A DNA stretch of 17,806 nt from Myxococcota bacterium (GTDB lineage Bacteria > Myxococcota_A > UBA9160 > PR03): contig JASJBO010000208.1 in the NCBI GenBank assembly GCA_030066475.1, positions 1-17,806 on the forward strand, read 5' to 3'. This document shows positions 1-7,616 of this stretch, one piece after another. The position numbers and the translations under genes are program-made. Under the pieces are notes generated by a model. The model ran no database searches and was not told the DNA's origin. It was given only the letters and a program-made list of their open reading frames with translations. The first letter of the stretch is position 1, and every line of letters begins with the position of its first letter.

Positions 1-149
1 TAGACGGGGTTGCGGTCGTCGAGCGCGTCCACCCAATGTCGGATCATCGGCACGTTGACCGGATCGGGCGCCACCGCCCCGGGCGACATCGGCTTGCCGA
101 CGTATCGTTCGAGCTGCTCGCGCAGCTCGTCGACTGCTTCGTTCGTCAT
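1..149 (-). CDS. MaoC-type (FAS1-like) dehydratase, N-terminal fragment
   Basis: The first 49 codons of a minus-strand gene, running off the left edge. The ATG is preceded by GAGGAAG, a good ribosome binding site. Residues 1-20 form a charged helix ending in a VGKP motif. Residues 29-49 read DPVNVPMIRHW...LDDRNPV, which is the characteristic opening of the N-terminal hot-dog domain of MaoC/FAS1-like acyl dehydratases that hydrate or dehydrate acyl-CoA esters. The catalytic part lies outside the window. It diverges from the VOC gene at 264. The family assignment rests on this short motif only, but the PVN.PMIRHW...NPVY pattern is quite specific to these proteins. Confidence 0.7.
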   Translation of the reverse strand, partial: MTNEAVDELREQLERYVGKPMSPGAVAPDPVNVPMIRHWVDALDDRNPV

Positions 150-263
150 CGCTTCCTCGGTGCGGCCTCCGGAGCGGCGCCGATTCTACGGAATCCCGCC
201 GGACGGGGCAGCGTGTCGATGGGCTACGCTGGCAGGAGCGTCCCTGGAGCGGGAGGTCCCCGA

Positions 264-740
264 ATGATCCGCGGCATCCATCACACCGCGCTCTCCACGC
301 CCGACCTCGATCGCATGCTGGCCTTCTACCGCGACCTGCTTGGCCTCGAGGTCGTGAGCGAGTTCGCCTGGCCCGCCGGCACCGAGCTCGCCGACCGCAT
401 CACCGGGCTCGCGGGCTCCGCCGCCCGCGCCGCGATGCTGCGGGCCGGCAACGCGCACATCGAGCTGTTCCAGTACACCTCGCCCGAGCCCGGCACGCTC
501 GACCCGGAGCGGCCGGTCTGCGACCACGGCATCACCCACATCTGCCTCGACGTGGTGGACGTCGACGCCGAGTACGAGCGCCTGCGCGCGGCGGGGATGC
601 GCTTCCACTGTCCGCCCCAGGACCTGGGGCCCGACGTGCGCACGACCTACGGGCGCGATCCCGACGGCAACGTGCTCGAGCTCCAAGAGGTCCGCAACGC
701 GAGCCACCCGATCGCGCTCGAGCGGGATCAGGCGAAGTAG
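264..740 (+). CDS. VOC-family (glyoxalase/dioxygenase-fold) protein
   Basis: A 158-residue, single-chain vicinal-oxygen-chelate protein made of two beta-alpha-beta-beta-beta modules. Candidate metal ligands sit at the expected places: His7 (GIHHTAL), Glu67 (HIELFQY), His92 (GITHICLDV) and Glu139 (DGNVLELQEV). The open frame extends upstream to 36, but the ATG at 264 is chosen because GGGAGG lies about 7 nt before it and homology starts there. Members include methylmalonyl-CoA epimerase, glyoxalase I and fosfomycin-resistance enzymes; length and motifs fit the epimerase/glyoxalase-like group, but the substrate cannot be read. The last 13 bases overlap the convergent aldo/keto reductase gene. 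Confidence 0.85.
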   Translation: MIRGIHHTALSTPDLDRMLAFYRDLLGLEVVSEFAWPAGTELADRITGLAGSAARAAMLRAGNAHIELFQYTSPEPGTLDPERPVCDHGITHICLDVVDVDAEYERLRAAGMRFHCPPQDLGPDVRTTYGRDPDGNVLELQEVRNASHPIALERDQAK

Positions 741-1768
741 CGGGCGGAGGTCGCGGCGGCGACCAGGTTCTCGCGCAGGTGCTCGACGCTCTGCATGTCG
801 GCGTTCACCACGTCGAGCCCGTGCTCGAGCACGTAGGCGTAGCTCTTCTGGAACGGCGACAGGTCGGCCGTGGAGAGCGGGGCCGTGTAGTGGGCGTCGA
901 AGGCCCGCGGGTTGCCCCAGCCCAGGAACTTGCGTCCCGCCAGGTAGCGGCCGGCCTTCATGCCGACCAGGCCGATCCCGGCCTCGCGCGCGCGCGCCAG
1001 GACCGGCGCGAGCGCCGCCATCGGCGGCGATTCCTCCAGCAGCCCCTTGCTCTCCCAGTCGTACCAGCCGCCCGGCGTGATCGCGATCATCGCCAGGTCG
1101 AAGCGTCCGCTGCGCACGGCGGCCTCGAGCACCGCCTGCGCGTTGCGGTGGGTGCTGAGGCCGAGGTGTTCGACCTTGCCGGCCTGCTTCGCCCGCTGGA
1201 AGGCCTCCCAGATCTCGTCGCTGGTCACCAGGCTCGGGTTGTGCGAAGCCATCAGGTAGTAGGCGTCGAGGCGGTCGGTGCCGAGCTCGCGCAGGCTGCC
1301 GTCCAGCGACTCGAGCCAGCCCGCGGCTCCCTGCCGGGCCTGCGCAGCCGTGACCGTCTCGTGCGGCTCGATCTCGACCGGAACGTACGCCTTGGAGATC
1401 AGGAAGATCTCGTCGCGGTGCTGCGCCGCGAAGGCCGACAGGTTCTGCTCGGCGTCGCGGTAGTAGCCGCGGAATCCGACGTCGAACACGTTGACGCCTG
1501 CGCCGCGCGCCGCTTCGAGCAGGGCGTCGTTCGGCCGGCGCGACAGCGCCGCGCCGCATCCGAACACCAGCCGACTGGCGCGGAACCCGGTGCGGCCGAG
1601 GGTCCGGTAGGTCATGGCGGGGACCGCTCCCAGCTCGGCGCCCGGCTCGGCGGCGCGAGCGGGCCGCGCGGGGCGCAGCAGCGCGGATCCGGCGGCGCCG
1701 AGCGCCGCGAGGAAGCGCAGGAAACGCCTCCGGCTCGGACCTTCGAGTCGCGGCGACGGCGTGGGCAT
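728..1768 (-). CDS. Tat-exported aldo/keto reductase
   Basis: A 346-residue protein of the aldo/keto reductase family, which normally reduces carbonyls with NADPH in the cytoplasm. Here residues 1-41 form a twin-arginine signal: SRRRFLRFL at 12-20, a hydrophobic Ala/Leu segment, and an AxA-like cleavage region (ARAAEPG). The barrel starts at about residue 52 (MTYRTLGRTGFRASRLVFG, typical of the family). Likely tetrad members are Asp96 (NVFDVG), a Tyr of GYY at 101-103, Lys126 (LISKAY) and His176 (YYLMASHNP). GGGAGGAG lies just before the ATG. Export would place it in the periplasm or on the membrane, folded with its cofactor. The signal could alternatively act as a membrane anchor. The substrate is unknown. 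Confidence 0.87.
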   Translation of the reverse strand: MPTPSPRLEGPSRRRFLRFLAALGAAGSALLRPARPARAAEPGAELGAVPAMTYRTLGRTGFRASRLVFGCGAALSRRPNDALLEAARGAGVNVFDVGFRGYYRDAEQNLSAFAAQHRDEIFLISKAYVPVEIEPHETVTAAQARQGAAGWLESLDGSLRELGTDRLDAYYLMASHNPSLVTSDEIWEAFQRAKQAGKVEHLGLSTHRNAQAVLEAAVRSGRFDLAMIAITPGGWYDWESKGLLEESPPMAALAPVLARAREAGIGLVGMKAGRYLAGRKFLGWGNPRAFDAHYTAPLSTADLSPFQKSYAYVLEHGLDVVNADMQSVEHLRENLVAAATSARYFA

Positions 1769-1958
1769 GGCGGCTCCTCCCGGTCGGAGCGAAGCACATC
1801 GGACGCGCGGGCGCCGCTGCCTCCGCCCGACGCCAGGAGGCCCCTGCTGTTACCCAACATGAGTAGACCCGTTCCGCATCCGACCCCTGAGGCGCGCTGC
1901 CGTGCGACTAGAGCAGGTATGCAACTTGCACTAACGTCGTCGGGGAGGAATCGGGGAT

Positions 1959-2603
1959 ATGCGTCTCGTGCTGGGCTTCGTTCGATCGGTGTGCGTCGCG
2001 GCCATTGCGGCCGGGTTTGCGTTGCCAGCGGGTGCGGTGCTCTCGCCCTCGTCGGCTCCGTTCTCCGACTCGGGAGACAGCGGGGTCGTGGAATACTTGC
2101 GGGTCGAGTCCGGCCTGCCGGCTGGAGTGACAGAGTTCGTCGGCAATCCCAGCGACGAGTTCCTGGTGTTCCGCATCACGCTCGACGCGGGATCGACGGG
2201 CCTGGGGCAGTTCGACTTCCTGCGGATCTCGACCGCTGGCACCACGCTGCCGTTCTCGGACCCCACGCCGCCCGGCGGCTACTCGGTGGCGAAGATCGAC
2301 GGGCCCGGGGCGGATGCGAGCGTCGTGAGTACGGGGGGGGTGACCCAGGGCTTTCTCATCGACTTCAGCGGCGGCGACCTGGTCTCGCAGGAGCTGCTGG
2401 TCGGCGCCCCGTCGCTGCCCGTCGGCGCGACGATCGCCTTCGACAACTGGTTCCCGCCGCTGTTCCCGGGCCCGGGCTTCACGGTGAGCTTCACCGTGAT
2501 CCCCGAGCCCGGCACGGGCCTGGCGTTCGCGACGGGGCTGGCGCTGCTGGCCCGCCGCCGGGGCCCGGCGGCCCGGGCCGGGCGACGATCCGCTCGAGCT
2601 TAG
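1959..2603 (+). CDS. PEP-CTERM sorted secreted protein
   Basis: A 214-residue secreted protein of unknown function. Residues 1-26 are a Sec signal peptide (hydrophobic VCVAAIAAGFALPAGA). The middle is a Ser/Gly/Asp-rich, beta-type region without a recognised domain. The C-terminus carries a PEP-CTERM signal: VIPEPG at 180-185 with PEP at 182-184, a short hydrophobic helix to about 198, then an Arg cluster RRR at 199-201. In known systems this tail is recognised and removed by an exosortase in the inner membrane. A further 13 Arg/Ala-rich residues follow, somewhat longer than the usual ending. GGGGAGGA lies about 9 nt before the ATG. The last 113 bases overlap the convergent gene ending at 2491. 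Confidence 0.85.
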   Translation: MRLVLGFVRSVCVAAIAAGFALPAGAVLSPSSAPFSDSGDSGVVEYLRVESGLPAGVTEFVGNPSDEFLVFRITLDAGSTGLGQFDFLRISTAGTTLPFSDPTPPGGYSVAKIDGPGADASVVSTGGVTQGFLIDFSGGDLVSQELLVGAPSLPVGATIAFDNWFPPLFPGPGFTVSFTVIPEPGTGLAFATGLALLARRRGPAARAGRRSARA

Positions 2604-3243
2604 GCGGCACGCGGGTCTCGCGGCCGCGCTTGAAGCGCAGCGCGCACTGCTGGCAGCCGAGGCCGATCGTCTCGGACGCGTCCACGCCCATGCCCATCAG
2701 GCGGCTGTAGGTCACGTCGAAGAAGTTGCAGTAGGGCGCCAGCTCGCGGACGTCCTGGGCCTCGTACCACTTGTTCACCGCGCACTCGTCGAAGACCATC
2801 GACAGCTCACCGTCCGCCGCCTGCTCGAGCCGCCACACGAAGTCCTCGGCGTAGCGGCGCTCCTGGGAGCGGCGCGCCTGCCGGTCGAAGTAGCGACGCG
2901 CGGGCGCCGACATGGCCAGCCGGCCCACGGCGCGCAGCACGGGACCGGGCAGCCTGCGCAGCCAGCCGTCGAAGACCCCCTGGCAGACGCGGACCGAATC
3001 CTCGGCTCGGAGGCCGCGCGCGCGCATGGCGCGGTGCAGCGCGACGATCCAACCGTTGACGGTCATCACCGGCTGGAACACGTTGCCCGAGCCGCCGATG
3101 TCCGGCACGTGGGGGAGCAGGCGCTCGTACTCGGCACGCGCCGCGGCGAGCAGCGGCTCGACGGACTCCGCGCCGTGGTGGCGGGCGAGCAGGGGGTGCG
3201 CGCTGCGCAGGAACAGCTCGAAGCCGCGGTGGGTCGTCGCCAT
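2491..3243 (-). CDS. L-2-amino-thiazoline-4-carboxylic acid hydrolase-like (ATC hydrolase family) protein
   Basis: A 250-residue protein. An N-terminal helical part (1-130) is followed by a region with the feel of the ATC hydrolase family: an invariant-looking block with YCNFFD near 168-173 and GLGCQQCALRFKRG near 192-205, where family members carry the conserved Cys/Asp/Cys cluster before a short terminal strand. The founding member opens a thiazoline ring in L-cysteine synthesis from ATC; most homologues are uncharacterised, so only the family is claimed. GAGGT precedes the ATG. The conserved part ends at about residue 212; the last 37 residues are Pro/Gly/Arg-rich and are read antisense through the end of the PEP-CTERM gene, so they may be a non-functional extension. 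Confidence 0.65.
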   Translation of the reverse strand: MATTHRGFELFLRSAHPLLARHHGAESVEPLLAAARAEYERLLPHVPDIGGSGNVFQPVMTVNGWIVALHRAMRARGLRAEDSVRVCQGVFDGWLRRLPGPVLRAVGRLAMSAPARRYFDRQARRSQERRYAEDFVWRLEQAADGELSMVFDECAVNKWYEAQDVRELAPYCNFFDVTYSRLMGMGVDASETIGLGCQQCALRFKRGRETRVPPKLERIVARPGPPGPGGGPAAPAPSRTPGPCRARGSR

Positions 3244-3272
3244 GCTGACCTCGATGGAAGGGTAGCGCCTGC

Positions 3273-3300
3273 TTCGGATGATCGGAGCGGGTGCTAGGCT
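3273..3300 (+). promoter_or_regulatory. candidate promoter of the PEP-CTERM/hydrolase pair
   Basis: TGCTAGGCT (3292-3300) is an extended -10 type element (TG, one base, TAGGCT). A weak TTCGGA sits 16 nt upstream at 3273-3278. The hexamer ends 8 nt before the ATG at 3309, so a transcript started here would have almost no leader, and no Shine-Dalgarno sequence is seen. Predicted by eye only. Confidence 0.35.
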
Positions 3301-3308
3301 GGGCTCCG

Positions 3309-3914
3309 ATGGCCCGCCAGACGACGCTCGTGCTCCTGCTCGCCGCGCTCGCGGCGCCCGCGACCGTCTCGGGCGACAACCTCGTGGTCAACTCCAGCTT
3401 CGACGCCGACTGCCTGGACTGGGCCTTCAGCACCAAGGTGTGGGACATGCGGGACCACCAGCTCAGCAGCAGCTCGGGCTCCTGCCGCATCGACAACGAC
3501 AGCCCGGGCGCGACGGTCCTGTCGTTCGTCCAGTGCGTGCCGATCGTCGCGGGCGCGGAGTACGTGCTGGAGGGCTGGCAGCTGATTCCGTCGGGTCAGC
3601 CCCTCGGAGGCTCGGCCACCGTCGGAGGCTGGTGGTACTCGGATCCGATGTGTGCGGAGACGTTCCTGGGCGGAGTCCTCAACGGCTCGATCAGCCAGAC
3701 GGGCAGCTGGCTCCAGACGTCTCGCCGCCACACCGCGCCTGCTGGCGCCCGCGGCCTCTCGGTCCGCGCGATCGCCACCAAGGAGGCGGGGGCCGCGAAC
3801 TTCAGCGCCCTGTTCGACGAGATCGTCCTGGTGCCCGAGCCGCGAGGCGCCGCGTCGAGCCTGGCCGCTGGGCTCGTACTGCTGGGGATCGGGCGCGCGC
3901 GGGCGCGACCGTGA
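3309..3914 (+). CDS. PEP-CTERM secreted protein with a carbohydrate-binding-like domain
   Basis: A 201-residue secreted protein. The signal peptide is residues 1-22. From residue 24 NLVVNSSFD begins a jelly-roll-like domain of the kind found in CBM4/9 and DUF642 proteins (an N-terminal NxxNxxFE/D motif, then alternating beta strands with Trp and Gly). Four cysteines (35, 59, 76, 115) could form two disulfides. The C-terminus has PEP at 176-178 (VLVPEPRG), a hydrophobic helix to about 194 and a final RARARP, matching the PEP-CTERM signal. A GTG at 3291 is in frame, but the ATG at 3309 gives a clean signal peptide. Its stop overlaps the next start (GTGA), so the alpha/beta hydrolase is probably translated from the same message. 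Confidence 0.8.
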   Translation: MARQTTLVLLLAALAAPATVSGDNLVVNSSFDADCLDWAFSTKVWDMRDHQLSSSSGSCRIDNDSPGATVLSFVQCVPIVAGAEYVLEGWQLIPSGQPLGGSATVGGWWYSDPMCAETFLGGVLNGSISQTGSWLQTSRRHTAPAGARGLSVRAIATKEAGAANFSALFDEIVLVPEPRGAASSLAAGLVLLGIGRARARP

Positions 3915-4822
3915 GCGAGAAGCCCAGCGAGGGTCGGGTCGCCGTCGGCGAGATCGAGCTCGCCTACTTCGAGTGGCGTCCCGAGCTGCGCGGCGAGGAG
4001 GCGCCGATCCTGCTGGCGCACGCGACGGGCTTCCACGCTCGCGTCTGGGACCCGGTGGTCGAGCTGCTGCCCGACCGCCACGTGGTCGCCGTCGACCTGC
4101 GCGGCCATGGACGCAGCGGAAAGACACCGATCCAGCACTGGGAGGTGCTCGGTCGCGACCTGGCAGAGCTGGTGCGGGCGCTCGACCTCCGCGACGTGCT
4201 CGGTGTCGGTCACTCGATGGGCGGCCACGCGCTCGTCGACGCGGCGGCGCTCGAGCGCGACCGCTTCCGGCGGCTGGTGCTCGTCGACCCGGTGATCGCG
4301 TCGCCCGACCAGTACGGCGGCGGCGGCTGGACGATGGCGCGTCCCGGCGAGCCGCACCCGACCGCGAAGCGCAAGAACCGCTTCGCGTCGCCCGAGGCCA
4401 TGATCGAGCGCTTCCGCGACCGGGTGCCGTATCGCGTGTTCACGCCCGGGGCCTTGCGCGCCTACTGCGTCCACGGGCTGCTGCCCGCCCCGGACGGCGC
4501 CGGCTTCGTGCTGGCCTGTCCGCCGGAGATCGAGGCCAGCATCTACGTGACGAGCCGGACCAACAAGGGCATCTACGCCAGCATCCGCTCCCTCGAGATC
4601 CCGGTCCTGATCCTGCGAGCGAAGCTTCCGCCCGAGGATCGCACCGTGATGGACTTCTCGTCGTCCCCGACCTGGCCGGCGCTGGTGAACGAGTTCCACC
4701 ACGGCCGCGAGCTGCACTTCCCGGACCACACCCACTTCCTGCCGATGGAGCTCCCGGAGCGCGTCGCGGAGCTGATCGCGGCGGAGGGCGGGGCGGGACC
4801 GCCCGGCTGGATGCGCAGCTAG
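3911..4822 (+). CDS. alpha/beta hydrolase
   Basis: A 303-residue cytoplasmic alpha/beta-fold hydrolase. The oxyanion-hole region is HATGF at 37-41, the strand-turn VDLRGHGRSG is at 61-70, the nucleophile elbow GHSMGG puts Ser102 at the centre, and the catalytic His is most likely His275 in HTHFLPME. The acid is probably Asp126 (VLVDP) or one in the 243-248 stretch. A cap domain spans about 130-215. The GTG start at 3911 overlaps the stop of the PEP-CTERM gene by 4 bp and is chosen for that reason; the open frame extends further upstream but only as antisense or out-of-frame sequence. The family covers esterases, epoxide hydrolases, haloalkane dehalogenases and C-C hydrolases; the substrate is not determined. 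Confidence 0.88.
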   Translation: MSEKPSEGRVAVGEIELAYFEWRPELRGEEAPILLAHATGFHARVWDPVVELLPDRHVVAVDLRGHGRSGKTPIQHWEVLGRDLAELVRALDLRDVLGVGHSMGGHALVDAAALERDRFRRLVLVDPVIASPDQYGGGGWTMARPGEPHPTAKRKNRFASPEAMIERFRDRVPYRVFTPGALRAYCVHGLLPAPDGAGFVLACPPEIEASIYVTSRTNKGIYASIRSLEIPVLILRAKLPPEDRTVMDFSSSPTWPALVNEFHHGRELHFPDHTHFLPMELPERVAELIAAEGGAGPPGWMRS

Positions 4823-4841
4823 CGCTAGCTGCCTCGATCCC

Positions 4842-6089
4842 CTACTCGGCGGTGGGCGTGGCGCCGAACGCCGCCTCGGCGATCGAGACCGCCTCGTCGA
4901 TGGCGGCGGCGTCGTGCGCCGCGTTGAGGAACCAGTTCAGGCAGGGGTGGAAGATCGCCCCGCGCAGCGCCGCTTCGCGCGAGAAGTGGCGGCCGCGCTC
5001 GAGCGCCGGATCGTCGTCGAACAGGAGGGTCGGCATCGCGGGCGGCCCGGTGTAGCGGATCCGATGGCCGGTCTTGTGCGCCGCCTCGCGGATGCCGTCG
5101 CGGAGCCGCTCGCCGGCCCGGTGGATCGCGTGGAACGCGTCGTCGCGGTCGTAGACGGCGAGCGTCGTCTCGGCGGCGCGCAGCGCGGTGGCGGTGAAGA
5201 AGAAGGTGGCCGTGAAGTTCACGCGCTGGGCGGCCGCGCGCAGGGGCTCGGCGCCGAGCAGGGCCGAGACCGGGTGGCCGTTGCCGAGCGGCTTGCCCAG
5301 GCAGATCAGGTCCGGCTCGACCCCGATGGCCCGGTGCGAGCCCCGGGGATCCATGCGCAGGCCGGCGCGGACGTCGTCCAGCGCGAGGACGGCGCCGGTT
5401 CGGGCGCGCAGCGCTTCGATCCCGGCCAGGAACTCAGGCGAGGGAAGCTGCGTGTCCTGGGCCGGGTTCTGGTCGAGCGGGTTCAGCACGACGGCGGCGA
5501 GATCGTCCCCGCGCGAGCGCGCGACCTCGTCGAGGGCCACGGGATCGTTCCACGGCACGCGGGCGAGGTGTGCGAGCGACGCGCGGGGGACGCCCGCCGG
5601 GCCGAGCGCGAACTCCGGGTCGAACCCGTGATAGGCCTTCTCGAACACGACCACGGTGTCGCGACCGGTCGCCACGCGCGCGACACGGGCCGCGAGTCCC
5701 ACGACGTCCGACCCGTTCTTGGCCGGCACGGCCCAGGCCATGCCCGGCGTGCGCGCCACCAGGCGATCGCCGAGATCGACCAGTGCGGGCGGGAAGAAGC
5801 TGGCGCTGTCGGCGGCCTGCGCCTGTCGTCGGACCGCCGCCTCGACCTCCGGATGTCGGTAGCCCAGGACGATCGGTCCGTTCGCACACAGGAAGTCGAT
5901 GTACTGGCGGCCGTCGACGTCGGTCACCCGGCAGCCCTCGGCACTGGCGATGAACCCGGGCTGCACGTCGCTCCCGGCGAAGCGCGCCGAGCGGGAGAGG
6001 TAGATGGCGCCGCCGGGCAGCACGCGATCGGCGCGCTCCCAGAGCGCCCGCGCGCGCGGACCGTCGACGCGGCGTTCGGGATCGGACAT
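4842..6089 (-). CDS. class III PLP aminotransferase, glutamate-1-semialdehyde aminomutase-like
   Basis: A 415-residue fold-type I, class III aminotransferase of the glutamate-1-semialdehyde 2,1-aminomutase-like group. The PLP-binding Lys is Lys266 (CLGKPLGNGHP). Asp238 (LALDDVRAG) is the expected partner of the pyridine nitrogen. YHG at 153-155 is the usual ring-stacking motif. The phosphate-loop region reads KNGSDVVGLAARVAR rather than the family's NSGSEA type, so the usual Glu is Asp and the loop differs. ATG at 6089 is preferred over an in-frame ATG at 6155 because GGAG precedes it and homology starts at SDPERR. True HemL is less likely; such relatives often act in secondary metabolism or amino-sugar and lipid pathways. 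It is the last gene of the minus-strand run, 76 nt below the acyltransferase. Confidence 0.85.
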   Translation of the reverse strand: MSDPERRVDGPRARALWERADRVLPGGAIYLSRSARFAGSDVQPGFIASAEGCRVTDVDGRQYIDFLCANGPIVLGYRHPEVEAAVRRQAQAADSASFFPPALVDLGDRLVARTPGMAWAVPAKNGSDVVGLAARVARVATGRDTVVVFEKAYHGFDPEFALGPAGVPRASLAHLARVPWNDPVALDEVARSRGDDLAAVVLNPLDQNPAQDTQLPSPEFLAGIEALRARTGAVLALDDVRAGLRMDPRGSHRAIGVEPDLICLGKPLGNGHPVSALLGAEPLRAAAQRVNFTATFFFTATALRAAETTLAVYDRDDAFHAIHRAGERLRDGIREAAHKTGHRIRYTGPPAMPTLLFDDDPALERGRHFSREAALRGAIFHPCLNWFLNAAHDAAAIDEAVSIAEAAFGATPTAE

Positions 6090-6165
6090 GGCGGTCTCCG
6101 CGCTTGCCGAGCAACCCGGCCCGACCGGCGCGGCGGCTCGGGTGCGCCCCGGCATCCGCAGGGCG

Positions 6166-7614
6166 TCACCGCCCCTCGGCGTGGTCCTTCATCCGGGCGT
6201 AGGCCTCGTCGAGGCCCCCGATCAGGAGCTGCTTGTCGGCGACGGCCCTCCCGCAGGCGTGGAAGCCGATCGTCAGGGTCGAGCCGAGGGACGTGATTCC
6301 CCACGAGAGCGTCATGTTGTGGCCGACCGGGATCATCGGGACGCTGTGGTGGGCGCGGGCGCCCGCCACGTAGATGTCGCCCCGCGGGCCCGGGACGTTG
6401 CTGATCGTCGCGTTGGCCACGAGCAGCCGGTCCGCCGCGGCGTCCCACGTGAGGGCGCGCGCCGCGACCCACGCCGTGAAGTCGAGGAGCAGCGGCGAGA
6501 TCAGCTCCTCGAGATCGGCGAGGCCGATCCCGCCCTCCTCCTGCTCGGGGCGCCAGCGGTCCTTGCTGGCCTGCGCGTCCTTCTGGATCAGCTTCAGCCG
6601 CTCGACCAGCCCGGGGACCGTGGTGCGGAGGTTGACCATTCCCACGGCCACGGCGTTTCCGCTGGTCCCGTCGCCCGTGCGGCGCGTGTTGAGCGGCATC
6701 GAGGCCCACAGGTCGGTGCGGATCTCCTCCCCGATCGTGCGGAAGTAGCGCTCGAGCGCCGACGAGCAGAGCAGCATGGCCAGGTCGTTGATCTTGCAGC
6801 CCAGGGCGCGGCAGACTGCCTTGAACTCGGCGATGTCGAACACGCGGTAGGCCACCGCGCGCCGATCCGCCGAGATCGGGACGTTGAGCGAGGTCCTCGA
6901 GACGGTGCCGCTCGCCTCGGCCTCGGCTTCGGCCCCGGCCATCGGCTCGGCGCGAACGCGCTCGCGCAGGGCGTCGCCCAGCATCCCGAACAGGGTGCTT
7001 GCGCCGCGTCCCAGCACGCGGGGCGCGGCGGCGAGCCGGCCCGCGGAGTCGGAGAGCGCTCGCGCGACCAGCGACAGCCCGGAGGTCGGGTCGGCGCGCC
7101 CCCCTCGCGGATGGGGCCAGGGCTCCGGCTCCTTCGGCTCGCCGTCGTAGACGCTGGCGAAGGTCTGCATGGCACCCACCCCGTCGAGCACCGAGTGGTG
7201 GAGCTTCGACGCCACCACCAGCTTCCCGTCCGCGAGCCCGTCGGCCACCTCGAAGCGCCACAGCGGCTTCTCGATCTCCAGGGGCTCGAGCGAGAAGCGC
7301 TCGAGATAGGCCGTGAGCGCCTCGGGGTCGCCGGGGCTCGCCACCGTGCCGCGCGTGACGTGGTCGTGGAGAGCGAAGTCGGGGTCCTCGACCAGGCGCA
7401 GGTTGCCGAGCCCGAGCGGGTCCCGGACCACCTTCTGGCGCAGCAGCGGGATGCCGTGGACCCGCGAGGCGATGTGTCCCGCGAGGCGGTCGGCGTCGAG
7501 GGGGTGTGCCGCGCTGCTCGGGTCGAGCACCATGGCGCCCTGCATGACGAGCGAGCCGGCGCCCGCCTCGTCGAGCTTGTAGAACAGCTGATCCAGCAGT
7601 CCCAGGGTCTCCAC
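6166..7614 (-). CDS. WS/DGAT-family O-acyltransferase (first by coordinate)
   Basis: A 482-residue bifunctional wax ester synthase/diacylglycerol acyltransferase family protein, which transfers acyl groups from acyl-CoA to long-chain alcohols or diacylglycerol. The hallmark active site HHxxxDG is at 139-145 (HHSVLDG). The PLW motif is at 117-119 and the C-terminal SNVPGP block at 405-410. A variable Ala/Glu-rich linker (about 221-240) separates the two CoA-acyltransferase-like lobes. Start choice: AGGAGG lies at 7625-7620, leaving a 5-nt spacer to the GTG at 7614; a GTG at 7620, which overlaps the upstream stop, would sit directly on the SD and is less likely. Upstream it abuts the second WS/DGAT gene, and the pair is co-translated. 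Some family members act on non-lipid acceptors. Confidence 0.9.
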   Translation of the reverse strand: METLGLLDQLFYKLDEAGAGSLVMQGAMVLDPSSAAHPLDADRLAGHIASRVHGIPLLRQKVVRDPLGLGNLRLVEDPDFALHDHVTRGTVASPGDPEALTAYLERFSLEPLEIEKPLWRFEVADGLADGKLVVASKLHHSVLDGVGAMQTFASVYDGEPKEPEPWPHPRGGRADPTSGLSLVARALSDSAGRLAAAPRVLGRGASTLFGMLGDALRERVRAEPMAGAEAEAEASGTVSRTSLNVPISADRRAVAYRVFDIAEFKAVCRALGCKINDLAMLLCSSALERYFRTIGEEIRTDLWASMPLNTRRTGDGTSGNAVAVGMVNLRTTVPGLVERLKLIQKDAQASKDRWRPEQEEGGIGLADLEELISPLLLDFTAWVAARALTWDAAADRLLVANATISNVPGPRGDIYVAGARAHHSVPMIPVGHNMTLSWGITSLGSTLTIGFHACGRAVADKQLLIGGLDEAYARMKDHAEGR

Positions 7615-7616
7615 CT

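Noticed and set aside
131..165. CTTCGTTCG near the MaoC start as another copy of the 51-bp repeat
   Set aside because: Only 9-10 bases match and they lie within the coding start of the dehydratase; the rest of the unit is absent. The same holds for the match near 1976.
36..263. Upstream in-frame extension of the first VOC gene
   Set aside because: It is antisense to the MaoC-type gene start, has no ribosome binding site and no VOC homology.
186..1799. Long minus-strand open frame of over 500 codons
   Set aside because: It is an Arg/Ala/Gly-rich out-of-frame shadow of the VOC and aldo/keto reductase genes, without domains or a plausible start.
1769..1958. Small gene or clear promoter in the 190-base gap between the aldo/keto reductase and the PEP-CTERM gene
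   Set aside because: No convincing frame with a start and ribosome binding site, and only weak -10-like strings such as TATGCA at 1919; I see nothing reliable here beyond the two ribosome binding sites.
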